NCBI RefSeq assembly: GCF_902459535.1
Contig: NZ_LR699554.1
Span: 806,001 to 870,000 of the forward strand
DNA: 64,000 nt
Source of the DNA: Paraburkholderia dioscoreae
Lineage (GTDB): Bacteria; Pseudomonadota; Gammaproteobacteria; Burkholderiales; Burkholderiaceae
Reading direction: 5' to 3'
Both the position numbers and the translations under genes were made by a program. Positions 34,437 through 42,516 of the stretch are shown piece by piece (position 1 is the first letter of the stretch; each line of letters opens with the position of its first letter). Below the pieces are notes generated by a model. That model made no database searches, was not told where the DNA came from, and worked only from the letters and a program-made list of their open reading frames with translations.

Positions 34437-35732
34437 ATGGTGTCACGTCGACATTTTATCGGCGGCTCGGGAGCCGCTTTGCTAGGCGCCGCGCTGGTCA
34501 GCAAGGCCGGCGCCGCGTCGCTGCCCGAAGCGCCCACGATGGCCACGGCCGCCATGCAGGCGCCGCGCGCGCCGTCGAATGGCCGGCCTTACACGCCGGT
34601 CGCCACGCTCAACGGATGGTCGCTGCCGTGGCGCATGAAGAACGGCTGGAAGGAGTTTCATCTGACCGCGGAACCGGTGGTGCGCGAACTCGCGCCGGGC
34701 ATGAACGCGAATCTATGGGGTTACAACGGCCAGGCGCCTGGGCCGACCATCGAGGCGGTTGAAGGCGACAAGGTGCGCATTTTCGTGACCAACCGGTTGC
34801 CGGAGCACACCACGGTCCACTGGCACGGCATGCTGCTGCCGTGCGGCATGGATGGCGTGGGCGGCCTCACGCAGCCGCACATTCCGCCGGGCAAGACGTT
34901 CGTGTACGAATTCCGGCTGGAAAAGCCCGGCACCTTCATGTATCACCCGCACGCCGACGAGATGGTGCAGATGGCAATGGGCATGATGGGCATGTTCATC
35001 GTTCATCCGAAAGATCCGGGCGTGATGCAGGTGGACCGCGACTTCGTGTTCGTCATGTCCGCCTACGATATCGATCCGGGCAGCTTCACGCCGCGCGTGA
35101 ACGAGATGACCGACTTCAATATGTGGACATGGAACGCGCGCGTGTTTCCGGGCATCGATCCGTTGCCGGTGCGTGCGGGCGATCGCGTGCGTATCCGCGT
35201 CGGCAATCTGACGATGACCAATCACCCGATTCATCTGCACGGCTATCACTTCGAAGTAGTGGGCACGGACGGCGGCTGGATTCCGCCTTCCGCGCGCTGG
35301 CCCGAGGTCACGGCCGATATCGCAGTCGGGCAGATGCGTGCTATCGAGTTCACGGCGAATCGTCCGGGCGACTGGGCGTTTCATTGCCACAAGTCGCATC
35401 ACACGATGAACGCGATGGGGCATCAGGTTCCGAACATGATCGGCGTGCCGCAGAAAGACCTGGCGAAACGTATCAACCGGCTGGTGCCCGACTATATGGC
35501 GATGGGTAGCACGGGCGGTTCGATGGGCGCAATGGAAATGCCGCTGCCCGACAACACACTGCCGATGATGACCGGCACCGGACCATTCGGCGCGCTCGAA
35601 ATGGGCGGCATGTTCACGGTGGTGAAAGTACGCGAAGGGTTAGGGCGAGACGATTACCGCGATCCGGGCTGGTTCGCGCATCCCAAGGGAACAGTGGCTT
35701 ATGAATATACCGGCGAGTTGCCGGACGGTTGA
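34437..35732 (+). CDS. Tat-exported multicopper oxidase
   Basis: A 431-residue multicopper oxidase. The twin-arginine signal 'MVSRRHFIGGSGAALLGAAL' starts it. Copper motifs are 'HWHG' (His128, His130), 'HPHAD' (His170, His172), 'HPIHLHG' (His263, His266, His268) and 'HCHKSHHTMNAM' (His316, Cys317, His318, His322, Met327 as type 1 axial ligand). All four type 2/3 and type 1 elements are therefore present. It probably oxidises Cu(I) to less toxic Cu(II) in the periplasm, as CueO and CopA oxidases do. GGAAGG precedes the ATG, which lies two bases after the TolC-family stop. Short Met-rich stretches ('GSMGAMEMPLPDNTLPMM') fit copper binding. Confidence 0.9.
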   Translation: MVSRRHFIGGSGAALLGAALVSKAGAASLPEAPTMATAAMQAPRAPSNGRPYTPVATLNGWSLPWRMKNGWKEFHLTAEPVVRELAPGMNANLWGYNGQAPGPTIEAVEGDKVRIFVTNRLPEHTTVHWHGMLLPCGMDGVGGLTQPHIPPGKTFVYEFRLEKPGTFMYHPHADEMVQMAMGMMGMFIVHPKDPGVMQVDRDFVFVMSAYDIDPGSFTPRVNEMTDFNMWTWNARVFPGIDPLPVRAGDRVRIRVGNLTMTNHPIHLHGYHFEVVGTDGGWIPPSARWPEVTADIAVGQMRAIEFTANRPGDWAFHCHKSHHTMNAMGHQVPNMIGVPQKDLAKRINRLVPDYMAMGSTGGSMGAMEMPLPDNTLPMMTGTGPFGALEMGGMFTVVKVREGLGRDDYRDPGWFAHPKGTVAYEYTGELPDG

Positions 35733-35769
35733 TGTCGTGACGAACATATTTAACTTTGGCGAGGGTGAG

Positions 35770-36120
35770 ATGAAGAATGTATTGATTTCGATGATGACGG
35801 TTTGCATGCTGACGATTTCCGCTTCGAGCTATGCGGCGGAACCGGCGAGCCATGCAGCGGCGAGTGCGGACGGCGCTCAGGTGGGCGGTGACGCGAAGGC
35901 CGGTATGTCGCATGGCGAGGTCAGGAAAGTGGATCTGGCTGCCGGCAAGCTGACCATCAGGCATGGTCCTTTGGAAAACCTCGGCATGGATGCGATGACC
36001 ATGGCGTTCAAGGTGAAAGATCCGGCAATGCTCTCGCAGGTCAAGTCCGGAGATAGCATCGACTTCGTCGCTGAAGAGGTGGACGGGGCGCTGACGGTGA
36101 TGAAACTGGAGAAGCGATAG
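35770..36120 (+). CDS. CusF-like periplasmic copper-binding protein
   Basis: A 116-residue protein with a Sec signal ('MKNVLISMMTVCMLTISASS') and a C-terminal CusF/YdeI OB-fold domain: 'GEVRKVDLAAGKLTIRHGPL' then 'LGMDAMTMAFKVKDPAML'. The spaced Met residues and 'AMTMAF' match the Cu(I)/Ag(I) site of CusF. It would ferry Cu(I) in the periplasm to an efflux channel or to the oxidase. GAGG lies five bases before the ATG at 35770. It is 37 bases after the multicopper oxidase and closes the copper island. The frame is open from 35701, but that part overlaps the oxidase gene. Confidence 0.88.
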   Translation: MKNVLISMMTVCMLTISASSYAAEPASHAAASADGAQVGGDAKAGMSHGEVRKVDLAAGKLTIRHGPLENLGMDAMTMAFKVKDPAMLSQVKSGDSIDFVAEEVDGALTVMKLEKR

Positions 36121-36372
36121 CGGGCCCGGCGTGCCTGCCCGGCCCCGCTGAGCCAGACGGCAAGCGTTTCCCGGACGGCAAGGCAGCTTGGGCAGGCATG
36201 GTCGAGGTCTCTCACGGGAAGTCTTACCGCCTCTTTTGTGCGGTAGCTCACCAAGTCGAGCCGAACTTACTCGACGCGCGCTTTTGAAATGTTATTCTCG
36301 GGCGTCGTGAACTTCATTGTGCACAGACGCGGGCGACTTCAAAGAATACCTAGATCCCATCAGGAGACGGGC

Positions 36373-37332
36373 ATGCTGAGAAAGGTAGTCGATCGGGCGA
36401 AAAAGATCCGACGCAGCGAGGGGTTCAAGCATTCCGTGGCCACACCACGTCGCATTTCGCTTCATGCTACACAGCGTTTGAACAGGGGAATCTTTGCCAT
36501 TGAAATTCAGGAGAACTCCGGTTTTTTCTCCGTGATGCAAATGGTCCTGTTTATCCTGATGTATTGCGAAGAGAAATGCCTGTCGCCGTGCATTAGTGCT
36601 CGCGGTGGGCTCTACGGCGATCCTGAAGGAAAGATGGACTGGTTCTCGGCCTTCTTCGATTCCATGCATGGCGAGGCCACGGCGTCGCTCACCCGCAAGG
36701 TGAGAAAGTCTACGGTTCGCGATCTCGTGCAACTGGGATTTCGTCAACGCTACGAGGCCCGGCTTCAACTCGGGAGCGCCAGCGAGCTATTCTTCGCACA
36801 TTACCGGCCAGCGGGCCATATTCAGGACGAGGTCGACACCATCTGCCGGCAACTCGAAATCGGCATGTCGACGCTCGGCGCGCATTTCAGAGGCACGGAC
36901 AAGACGCTGGAAGCCATTCCGGTTTCATGGAGCGATTTCTGTCGCCACATGGAAACGACGCTCGCTGAAAACCCGCACCTCACTAACATTTTCGTTTCAA
37001 GCGACGAACAGGCCTTTCTCGACTTCTTCGTTGCCTGGCCATTTCGCAAGCCGGTCAAGGTGGCGCCCGCGAAATTGCTCGCGAGCGGCAACACGCCGGT
37101 TCATTTCAGCGGCTACCCTGGGCTCGAAATCGGTCGTGAAGCATTGGTCTGCAGTCTGCTGTTATCCCGTTGCGGATATCTGGTGAAGACGCCATCGTAT
37201 CTATCGGCATGGTCCCGAATATTCAACCCGTCGCTGCCGGTGAAACTCGTATCGCCGCCGCGGCCGGATGCATTCTGGTTTCCGGACAGCCGGCTCTGGC
37301 TCGAACAGGTGGCGCAAGACAAAGCGGCCTGA
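36373..37332 (+). CDS. glycosyltransferase related to NodZ/GT23 alpha-1,6-fucosyltransferases
   Basis: A 319-residue protein with three motifs reminiscent of GT23 and related fucosyltransferases. They are 'STLGAHFRGTDKTLEAIP' (compare HVRRTDK, donor phosphate binding), 'LTNIFVSSDEQAFLDFF' (compare YVATDD) and 'ALVCSLLLSRCGYLVKTPSY' (compare LLSRC..V.TPS). It could transfer fucose or another sugar to a surface glycan. GGAGAC lies before ATG 36373. Base composition looks lower in GC than the neighbours and codon use differs, and it has no glycan-synthesis genes around it, which suggests acquisition by transfer. Family assignment is by motif only. Confidence 0.6.
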   Translation: MLRKVVDRAKKIRRSEGFKHSVATPRRISLHATQRLNRGIFAIEIQENSGFFSVMQMVLFILMYCEEKCLSPCISARGGLYGDPEGKMDWFSAFFDSMHGEATASLTRKVRKSTVRDLVQLGFRQRYEARLQLGSASELFFAHYRPAGHIQDEVDTICRQLEIGMSTLGAHFRGTDKTLEAIPVSWSDFCRHMETTLAENPHLTNIFVSSDEQAFLDFFVAWPFRKPVKVAPAKLLASGNTPVHFSGYPGLEIGREALVCSLLLSRCGYLVKTPSYLSAWSRIFNPSLPVKLVSPPRPDAFWFPDSRLWLEQVAQDKAA

Positions 37333-37367
37333 AAACGGACGCTTTCTGCTGTCTCGCGGTCGTGACA

Positions 37368-37395
37368 TTGATCGGAAGATTGACGGGCATATAAT
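37368..37395 (+). promoter_or_regulatory. sigma-70 promoter for the ABM gene
   Basis: TTGATC (37368-37373) and a perfect TATAAT (37390-37395) are 16 bases apart, about 45 bases before the ATG at 37439. It is one of the few consensus-like vegetative promoters in the window. Confidence 0.65.
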
Positions 37396-37438
37396 CAAAG
37401 CCCGCGAGATCTATCGTGACTGCAAAGAGGCCTTCAGC

Positions 37439-37753
37439 ATGTACATTGCCATGAACCGTTTCAAAGTGACGCCCGGATCCGAAGCCGCTTTCGAACATCT
37501 CTGGACAACGCGCGATACGCATCTGAAAGAGGTGCCGGGCTTCGTGGAATTTCATCTTCTGAAGGGGCCACAGAAGGAAGATCACGTTCTGTATTCCAGC
37601 CATACGATATGGAACGACTACGCGTCCTTCGAAGGCTGGACGAAATCCGAGGCCTTTCGCGCGGCGCATCGCAACGCCGGTGGAGACAACCGGGTGCTCT
37701 ATCTCGGACATCCGGAATTCGAAGGCTTCGAGGTCATTCAGACCGTCAAATGA
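37439..37753 (+). CDS. antibiotic biosynthesis monooxygenase (ABM) domain protein, possibly heme-degrading
   Basis: A 104-residue single ABM domain (dimeric alpha-beta barrel): 'MYIAMNRFKVTPGSEAAFEH' is the N-terminal strand and helix, with 'GFVEFHLLKGPQKEDHVLYS' and 'YASFEGWTKSEAFRAAHRNA' following. The Asn7 and Trp/Phe/His positions are like those of IsdG/HmoA-type heme monooxygenases, which open heme and free iron, though other ABM proteins act on quinones. AGAGG lies upstream of ATG 37439 and a consensus sigma-70 promoter drives it. It stands alone between the glycosyltransferase and the ABC ATPase. Confidence 0.8.
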   Translation: MYIAMNRFKVTPGSEAAFEHLWTTRDTHLKEVPGFVEFHLLKGPQKEDHVLYSSHTIWNDYASFEGWTKSEAFRAAHRNAGGDNRVLYLGHPEFEGFEVIQTVK

Positions 37754-37894
37754 ACGCGTGACTTCGGCTATTGGGCCGCGTACGTCACCCAAGGGGCGCC
37801 TTGCGTTGGGTTTCGTTCGCGGCCGCGAGCGCAGTTCAAAACCGGCGATCCGTTCATGGTGGGCGCTCGTGCACGACGGCACCAGCAGGACGAC

Positions 37895-38518
37895 CTAGCC
37901 GCGCCCGCCGAGGTCGGCGAAAGTCACACTGCGTGCCTCGCACGCATCGGTAAAAACCGTGTCGTAGCTCGAGAAAAACACCGTGCGCGTTTGCGCGAGG
38001 GTTCTGAACAGATCAACCAGTACGGCGCGCGCGGCGGCGTCGAGTCCCCCGACGGGTTCGTCCGCGATCAGAACGCGGGTCTCACCGAGCACGGCAGCAG
38101 TCAGGAAAATCTTCTTGCGCGTACCGAACGACATCTGCTCGAAGCGTTTGTCGAGATGCGGCGTCAGGCCGAAGCGGTCCGCGAGGTCCAGGGTATCGCC
38201 CGTTACCGCGGTTTTTCTCGCCGATGCCACCTTGTTCAGATATTCGCGACCGGTCTGATCCGGATAGGTCATGCAGTCTTCGGGCACGTAAGTGAGCACG
38301 GATTTCGCGGCGAGCGGCGCAGTGCGCAACGAATGGCCGCCGAGCCACACCTCGCCGGCGTCGGGCTCGATCGTGCCCGCAAGGAGGCCGAGTAAGGTCG
38401 ATTTGCCGCTGCCGGACTCATCGTTCAACGCCACGCATCCGGAGGTGATGTCGTCATGCAGTCCCTGAAAGATGAGGCGTTCGCCGTAGCGCTTGCTGAG
38501 GTTTTCGAATCGAAGCAT
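37895..38518 (-). CDS. ABC transporter ATP-binding protein, orphan
   Basis: A 207-residue ABC ATPase. Walker A is 'DESGSGKSTLL', Walker B 'VLIADEPVGGLD', and the signature reads 'MSFGTRKKI' instead of LSGGQ, a variant seen in some exporter ATPases. The H-loop position has 'SSYD' in place of a clear His, so catalysis may be weak. The protein is on the short side and the start ATG 38518 precedes 'RFENLSKRYGERLIFQGLHD'. No permease gene is adjacent on either side, so it is either a remnant of a larger locus or works with a distant membrane part. Confidence 0.72.
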   Translation of the reverse strand: MLRFENLSKRYGERLIFQGLHDDITSGCVALNDESGSGKSTLLGLLAGTIEPDAGEVWLGGHSLRTAPLAAKSVLTYVPEDCMTYPDQTGREYLNKVASARKTAVTGDTLDLADRFGLTPHLDKRFEQMSFGTRKKIFLTAAVLGETRVLIADEPVGGLDAAARAVLVDLFRTLAQTRTVFFSSYDTVFTDACEARSVTFADLGGRG

Positions 38519-38760
38519 GGGTTGGAGCGTGTGCCGGGTGTCTTTTACAGGGTAGCGTGGCGCAAGTGTAGCAGCGTGGGTGGCCTCCGCCGTCGCCTCG
38601 AAGCCGCGTCGGAGTAAGAGCATGTAAGCCTGTAGTAGACCAGGGGCTGAAAGAACCCGCTGCATGACGTAAAGTTGCGCCCGCCTGGGCCGTTAGAATA
38701 GCAACCTCGTTTTTCTCGCCACCTTCCTGAATACCTCGACGGATTCGTCGATTGCACCTC

Positions 38761-40071
38761 ATGCACACTGCTGCCGGCAAAGCGGTTCCACTATCCCGCG
38801 CAGAACTCGGGCGTATCGTTGCCGCCATCGTGATCGGCAATGGTTTCGTCGCCTATGACTTTACCGTCTATAGCTTTGCGGCTGTCGCGATCGGCAATCT
38901 GTTCTTTCCGTCGCACGATCCCGCGTCGTCGCTGTTGCTCTCGCTCGCCACCTTTGGCGCGGGCTTTGTGATGCGTCCGCTCGGCGCGATCATGATCGGC
39001 CACATTGCCGACAGCCGTGGCCGTAAAGCCGGCCTCACCGCATCGCTCGCCTTGATGACGCTCGGCACATGGCTGATCGCGTGCCTGCCGGGTTACGCCT
39101 CGATCGGTCCGACCGCGACCGTGCTGATGGTGCTCGCGCGCCTGATGCAGGGGCTCGCGGCGGGCGGCGAAATCGGCCCGGCGTCGGCGTCGCTGATGGA
39201 GTCGGCCGGCTACCGGCATCGCTGTTTCATGGTCAGCTGGCGTGGCGCCAGCCAGGGCGCGGCCGCTTTCGCCGCCGCGCTGGTCGGCGCGAGCACCACT
39301 GCGCTGCTGTCGCCCGCCGCCATGCATGCATGGGGCTGGCGCATTCCGTTCGTGCTGGGCGGGCTGATCGGCCCGGTCGGCTGGTATCTGCGGCGCCGGA
39401 TGCCGGCAGCGGCGCCGCAGCAGCGTACGCGGCTCAGCCCGCGGCGTCTGTTCGCGGAGCACATGCGCCCGCTCGTCTGCGGACTTCTGATGATGGCGGC
39501 GCCTTCGGTGAGCATCTACGTCACTGTGTTCTACATGCCGGCCTACCTGGTCCGTACATTGCACCGGCCGCCGACCATCAGCCTGCTGACGGCCTGTCTG
39601 TCCGGCCTCGTGATTCTCGTGGTGACGCCGCTGATCGGGCTCGCGGCCGACCGGCTCGCGAGCCGCAAGACGCTGCAGTACGTATCGCTCGTGGCTTCGC
39701 TGGCGGCGGCCTGGCCCGCTTTCTGGGCGCTGACGCACGGCGCGGGCAATCTCGTGTCGCTCGTGATCATCGCGGCTTACGTGGCGCTCGCGGTGAACAA
39801 CGCCGGTGCCGGTTCGGTGCTGATGATGGAGGCGTTCCCCGCTCACCGGCGCGCGGCCGGATTGTCGGTGATCTACAGCTTCGGCGTGGTCCTGTTCGGT
39901 GGATTTTCACCGTTTCTGGTGACGTGGCTCATCAACCGGAGCGGCGATCCGATGGTTCCGGCGTGGTATCTGATGGGCGCGACCGCGTTCACGCTCGCGG
40001 CGCTGAAGGCGTTTCCAGAGCAGACGGAAGCGGGCGTCCGCGCCGCCAGCGTTGCGCCGCCGCTCGCCTGA
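38761..40071 (+). CDS. MFS transporter, MHS family
   Basis: A 436-residue transporter of 12 helices. 'GNGFVAYDFTVYSFAAVAIG' is the MHS helix 1 equivalent of 'EWYDF', 'GHIADSRGRKAGLTASLALM' is loop 2-3 and 'RLMQGLAAGGEIGPASASLM' follows. It is probably a carboxylate:proton symporter of unknown substrate. ATG 38761 is preferred to a TTG three codons upstream. It converges on an AraC-type gene with only three bases between stop codons. Without nearby enzymes no substrate can be proposed. Confidence 0.84.
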   Translation: MHTAAGKAVPLSRAELGRIVAAIVIGNGFVAYDFTVYSFAAVAIGNLFFPSHDPASSLLLSLATFGAGFVMRPLGAIMIGHIADSRGRKAGLTASLALMTLGTWLIACLPGYASIGPTATVLMVLARLMQGLAAGGEIGPASASLMESAGYRHRCFMVSWRGASQGAAAFAAALVGASTTALLSPAAMHAWGWRIPFVLGGLIGPVGWYLRRRMPAAAPQQRTRLSPRRLFAEHMRPLVCGLLMMAAPSVSIYVTVFYMPAYLVRTLHRPPTISLLTACLSGLVILVVTPLIGLAADRLASRKTLQYVSLVASLAAAWPAFWALTHGAGNLVSLVIIAAYVALAVNNAGAGSVLMMEAFPAHRRAAGLSVIYSFGVVLFGGFSPFLVTWLINRSGDPMVPAWYLMGATAFTLAALKAFPEQTEAGVRAASVAPPLA

Positions 40072-40074
40072 GCG

Positions 40075-41115
40075 CTAGGCCGCGCTGCGCAATTGCCGTA
40101 GGTCGAATGCGCGGGCGCGCATGTCTTGCGGACTCATGTCGAAAGCGCGGCGAAAGGCGCGGGTGAAGTCGGAGGCGCTCTGAAAGCCGAGGCCGAAAGC
40201 GATTTCCGTCACCTGAAGGTGCGGGTAACGAACTAGTTCGTCCGCCGCCTCCCGCAGGCGCCGATGGCGAATGTAGGCGCCAAGACCGCCTTCATGCTCG
40301 AACCAGCGATAGATCGTCGCGCGTTTCAACTGCAGCGCCTGGACCACGCTGGTCGGCGTGAGGTCGCCCTGATGCAGATTGGCCTCGATATAGCGGCGTA
40401 CCCGGCCCATCACCGCAGCTTGCAGCGCGGCGCGGCCCGTGCCGCTCAGGCGCGCGTCCTTGCGAAACGTGCCTACCATCAACTGCGCGCCCGCGTGCAG
40501 CGCCTCGACGGCGCTGGCCGGATCGAGGTTGGGAATTTCGCGGGCGAGAGCCGTCATATGATCCAGCACGACGCCGGTCAGCGGCGAGCCCTGCTGGACG
40601 ATACGGCCGTGAATCGCGGCGCCGTCGCGCAACTCCTCGTCCACCACGGCGGCCGGCACGAACAGGCTCAGGAGGCGGCATTCAGGGCGTTCGGCGCGAA
40701 ACGGCTGGTTCAGGTCGAACGCGACGATGCCCTGCACCGAACCCGGCTCGCTGCGCTTCTTGCGCATGCCGGTCACATGGCCGACTTCCCCTTCCACGAA
40801 GAGCTGAAATACGTAATCGCGACGCGAGTCCGTGGACACGCGCGCCACCGAGCGTTCCAGCAGCATCGAATCGGTACTGCAGTCCGTCAGCACCATGCCG
40901 CCGACCGCGTATAAATCGATTTCACCGCGAAATCCCCCGGCAACCTGCGCCTTCGACGGCGGCGCGTCGACCACATGTCCCACGCGCTGGCGCCAGGCCA
41001 GGAACTGTTCGTCGGGCGCGAGGCCGTGCGTGCTGAAACGGCTTGTCGAAATGGCGGAGCGCGAATGGGCGGCTGCGGCTGCGGCCAGGTGATGCGGCAG
41101 TGAGCGCTGATTCAT
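40075..41115 (-). CDS. AraC family transcriptional regulator (AraC_binding_2 type)
   Basis: A 346-residue regulator. The N-terminal 200 residues resemble the AraC_binding_2 (FeaR/AlkS-type) domain: 'EQFLAWRQRVGHVVDAPPSK' and 'GMVLTDCSTDSMLLERSVAR'. The C-terminal domain has two helix-turn-helix units ('LTPTSVVQALQLKRATIYRW', then 'QVTEIAFGLGFQSASDFTRA'), ending 'FRRAFDMSPQDMRA'. I use ATG 41115; the frame could start at a TTG at 41163. It may control the convergent MHS transporter or a distant catabolic operon. No operator is obvious. Confidence 0.85.
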   Translation of the reverse strand: MNQRSLPHHLAAAAAAHSRSAISTSRFSTHGLAPDEQFLAWRQRVGHVVDAPPSKAQVAGGFRGEIDLYAVGGMVLTDCSTDSMLLERSVARVSTDSRRDYVFQLFVEGEVGHVTGMRKKRSEPGSVQGIVAFDLNQPFRAERPECRLLSLFVPAAVVDEELRDGAAIHGRIVQQGSPLTGVVLDHMTALAREIPNLDPASAVEALHAGAQLMVGTFRKDARLSGTGRAALQAAVMGRVRRYIEANLHQGDLTPTSVVQALQLKRATIYRWFEHEGGLGAYIRHRRLREAADELVRYPHLQVTEIAFGLGFQSASDFTRAFRRAFDMSPQDMRARAFDLRQLRSAA

Positions 41116-41402
41116 GAATCGATGGCTGCGAGCGAGGAGTGCGGTTTCGGCGAGTATGCGCAATGCATGGGAGATTTATCGCCGTCGCCATAAATTTGAG
41201 ACGGATGGTCAAGCCTAACAAAAAAGCTGCATTAATGTTGCGCGACTAGATGCAGACCGTTTTCGCCGACGGCGCGGCACGCCGTGGACCGCTGCCGCCG
41301 TATCGGAATCGCAACTGCGCATGGAAAGCGCGCCGATCCGCTATCAGCGGCGCGGGGAGCGAAAACAGACTTTGCCGGCAGGCAATTCACGGGGTATCAA
41401 GA

Positions 41403-41675
41403 ATGGGCGGCACGGACAGGCGGCCGACCGCGCGGCGTCCGGCCACGCTGGTGGACGGCCAACTGCGGCATCTCGAGAGCGTGGTGGAGTACGTGACGCG
41501 TGGGGACGCGTCCGGCGGGCTGCATTCGCTCGACCACGGGTATTGGGAAAAACGCATTCGGGCGCTGGAAGAGACTTACGAACTGATTGCCGCCCAGCGG
41601 CAGCGTGTGACGAAACTCCTCGAAAGACTCGCGAGTGACGCGCCGATCGCGCTGAAGCCGCGCACGGCCGCCTGA
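41403..41675 (+). CDS. small hypothetical protein with a helical C-terminal half
   Basis: A 90-residue protein that I do not recognise. It starts at ATG 41403 with a GGGG upstream. After a basic N-terminus ('MGGTDRRPTARRPATLVDGQ') comes a charged helical region ('LRHLESVVEYVTRGDASGGL', 'HSLDHGYWEKRIRALEETYE', 'LIAAQRQRVTKLLERLASD') likely to form a coiled coil. No signal peptide or membrane segment is present. The helical part looks truly coding. It is the last feature before an 841-base region without a convincing gene. Confidence 0.55.
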   Translation: MGGTDRRPTARRPATLVDGQLRHLESVVEYVTRGDASGGLHSLDHGYWEKRIRALEETYELIAAQRQRVTKLLERLASDAPIALKPRTAA

Positions 41676-42516
41676 ACCGACCGAAGAACAAGCACGAGAA
41701 CCGGGGTTGAGCAGAGGAGGACCAGATCGATGCATGCCGGCATCGGTAATAAAAACTGAAGAACCTGAGAGAAAGTGGCGAGGGTGCGAACGGGCCCGCA
41801 GAGGCCCGTCGCACATCCGCCCAGCCTGACCTGCAATCGACATTCGCGGCGCGACTCCGTGCTGCGGGGTCGGCCTCCGACGACCTTCTCGCTCATGAGG
41901 CGGTGAATGACTTCCGCCAACGGTGCGCATCGCTCGATTAGCGCCGAACAATTCCCTCGCGCACAACGTGATTCCTTCCTGATCGCCCGCAGTATTTTGC
42001 GGTGGCGAAAACATGCCGATTGTTGGTCATTCTCCATCGCGTGCAATGGCTTGGCATCTCACGCCGTTTGCTGCGCGGTGCGAGCGCTAGCACTAAATCC
42101 ATACACAAGGTTGCGCCGGCATCGCCCGTCGAAAAAGAGGGTCCTACTGTAATTCTGACCGCTTTAATTGGGGAGCGGTTAAATGTAGGTATGCAGAATA
42201 CGCGACGAATTTAGCGCTGATAAACTGTGCGCTGGAGCGGCTCGTGACTGCAATGCGCGCAACGCCCGCTCCCCAGCAATCCGGTAGCCAAAATCGCCGG
42301 ATAGACGGTAGAAACAGGCTTTTTCCGCGATTTTGAAGAAACGGCGGCACGGCATAATTGACCGTGTTCTGTCCGTTAAAAGGGACGCATGGTTGGGTGT
42401 CCTTTCTTCTGGGTCATGCACGGTGTCGCCTCTGTCGATTCCCTTTCGCCAACCTCTGCCCATCTGATTTTGACAAGTATCGGGGCTCGCCTTGAGCCCG
42501 TTTTTGGAAGTGACTC
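41676..42516. other. 841-base region without a convincing gene
   Basis: Base composition is lower in GC than in neighbouring genes. Open frames on either strand here have no recognisable motifs and are poor in codon bias, so I call none. The right end (42416-42516) holds the leader-like structure described separately. The middle part could contain the FtsH-like gene's promoter or a small RNA, but I see no clear signal. Confidence 0.5.
42483..42507 (+). terminator. attenuator-like hairpin before the FtsH-like gene
   Basis: GGGCTC (42483-42488) pairs with GAGCCC (42494-42499) around a 5-base loop, followed by GTTTTTG. This terminator-like element ends only a few bases before the ribosome site GGAAG and the ATG at 42517. 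A 34-codon frame from ATG 42416 runs through it and ends at TGA 42518-42520, overlapping the start codon. Confidence 0.5.

Noticed and set aside
36121..36180. Apparent terminator after the CusF-like gene
   Set aside because: The GCCCGGC copies are direct repeats and do not fold into a stable hairpin.
41397..42014. 205-codon minus-strand frame in the gene-poor region
   Set aside because: It overlaps the more convincing small plus-strand gene, has poor codon use and no recognisable domain.
41907..42152. 81-codon plus-strand frame in the same region
   Set aside because: Composition does not look coding and no ribosome site is seen.
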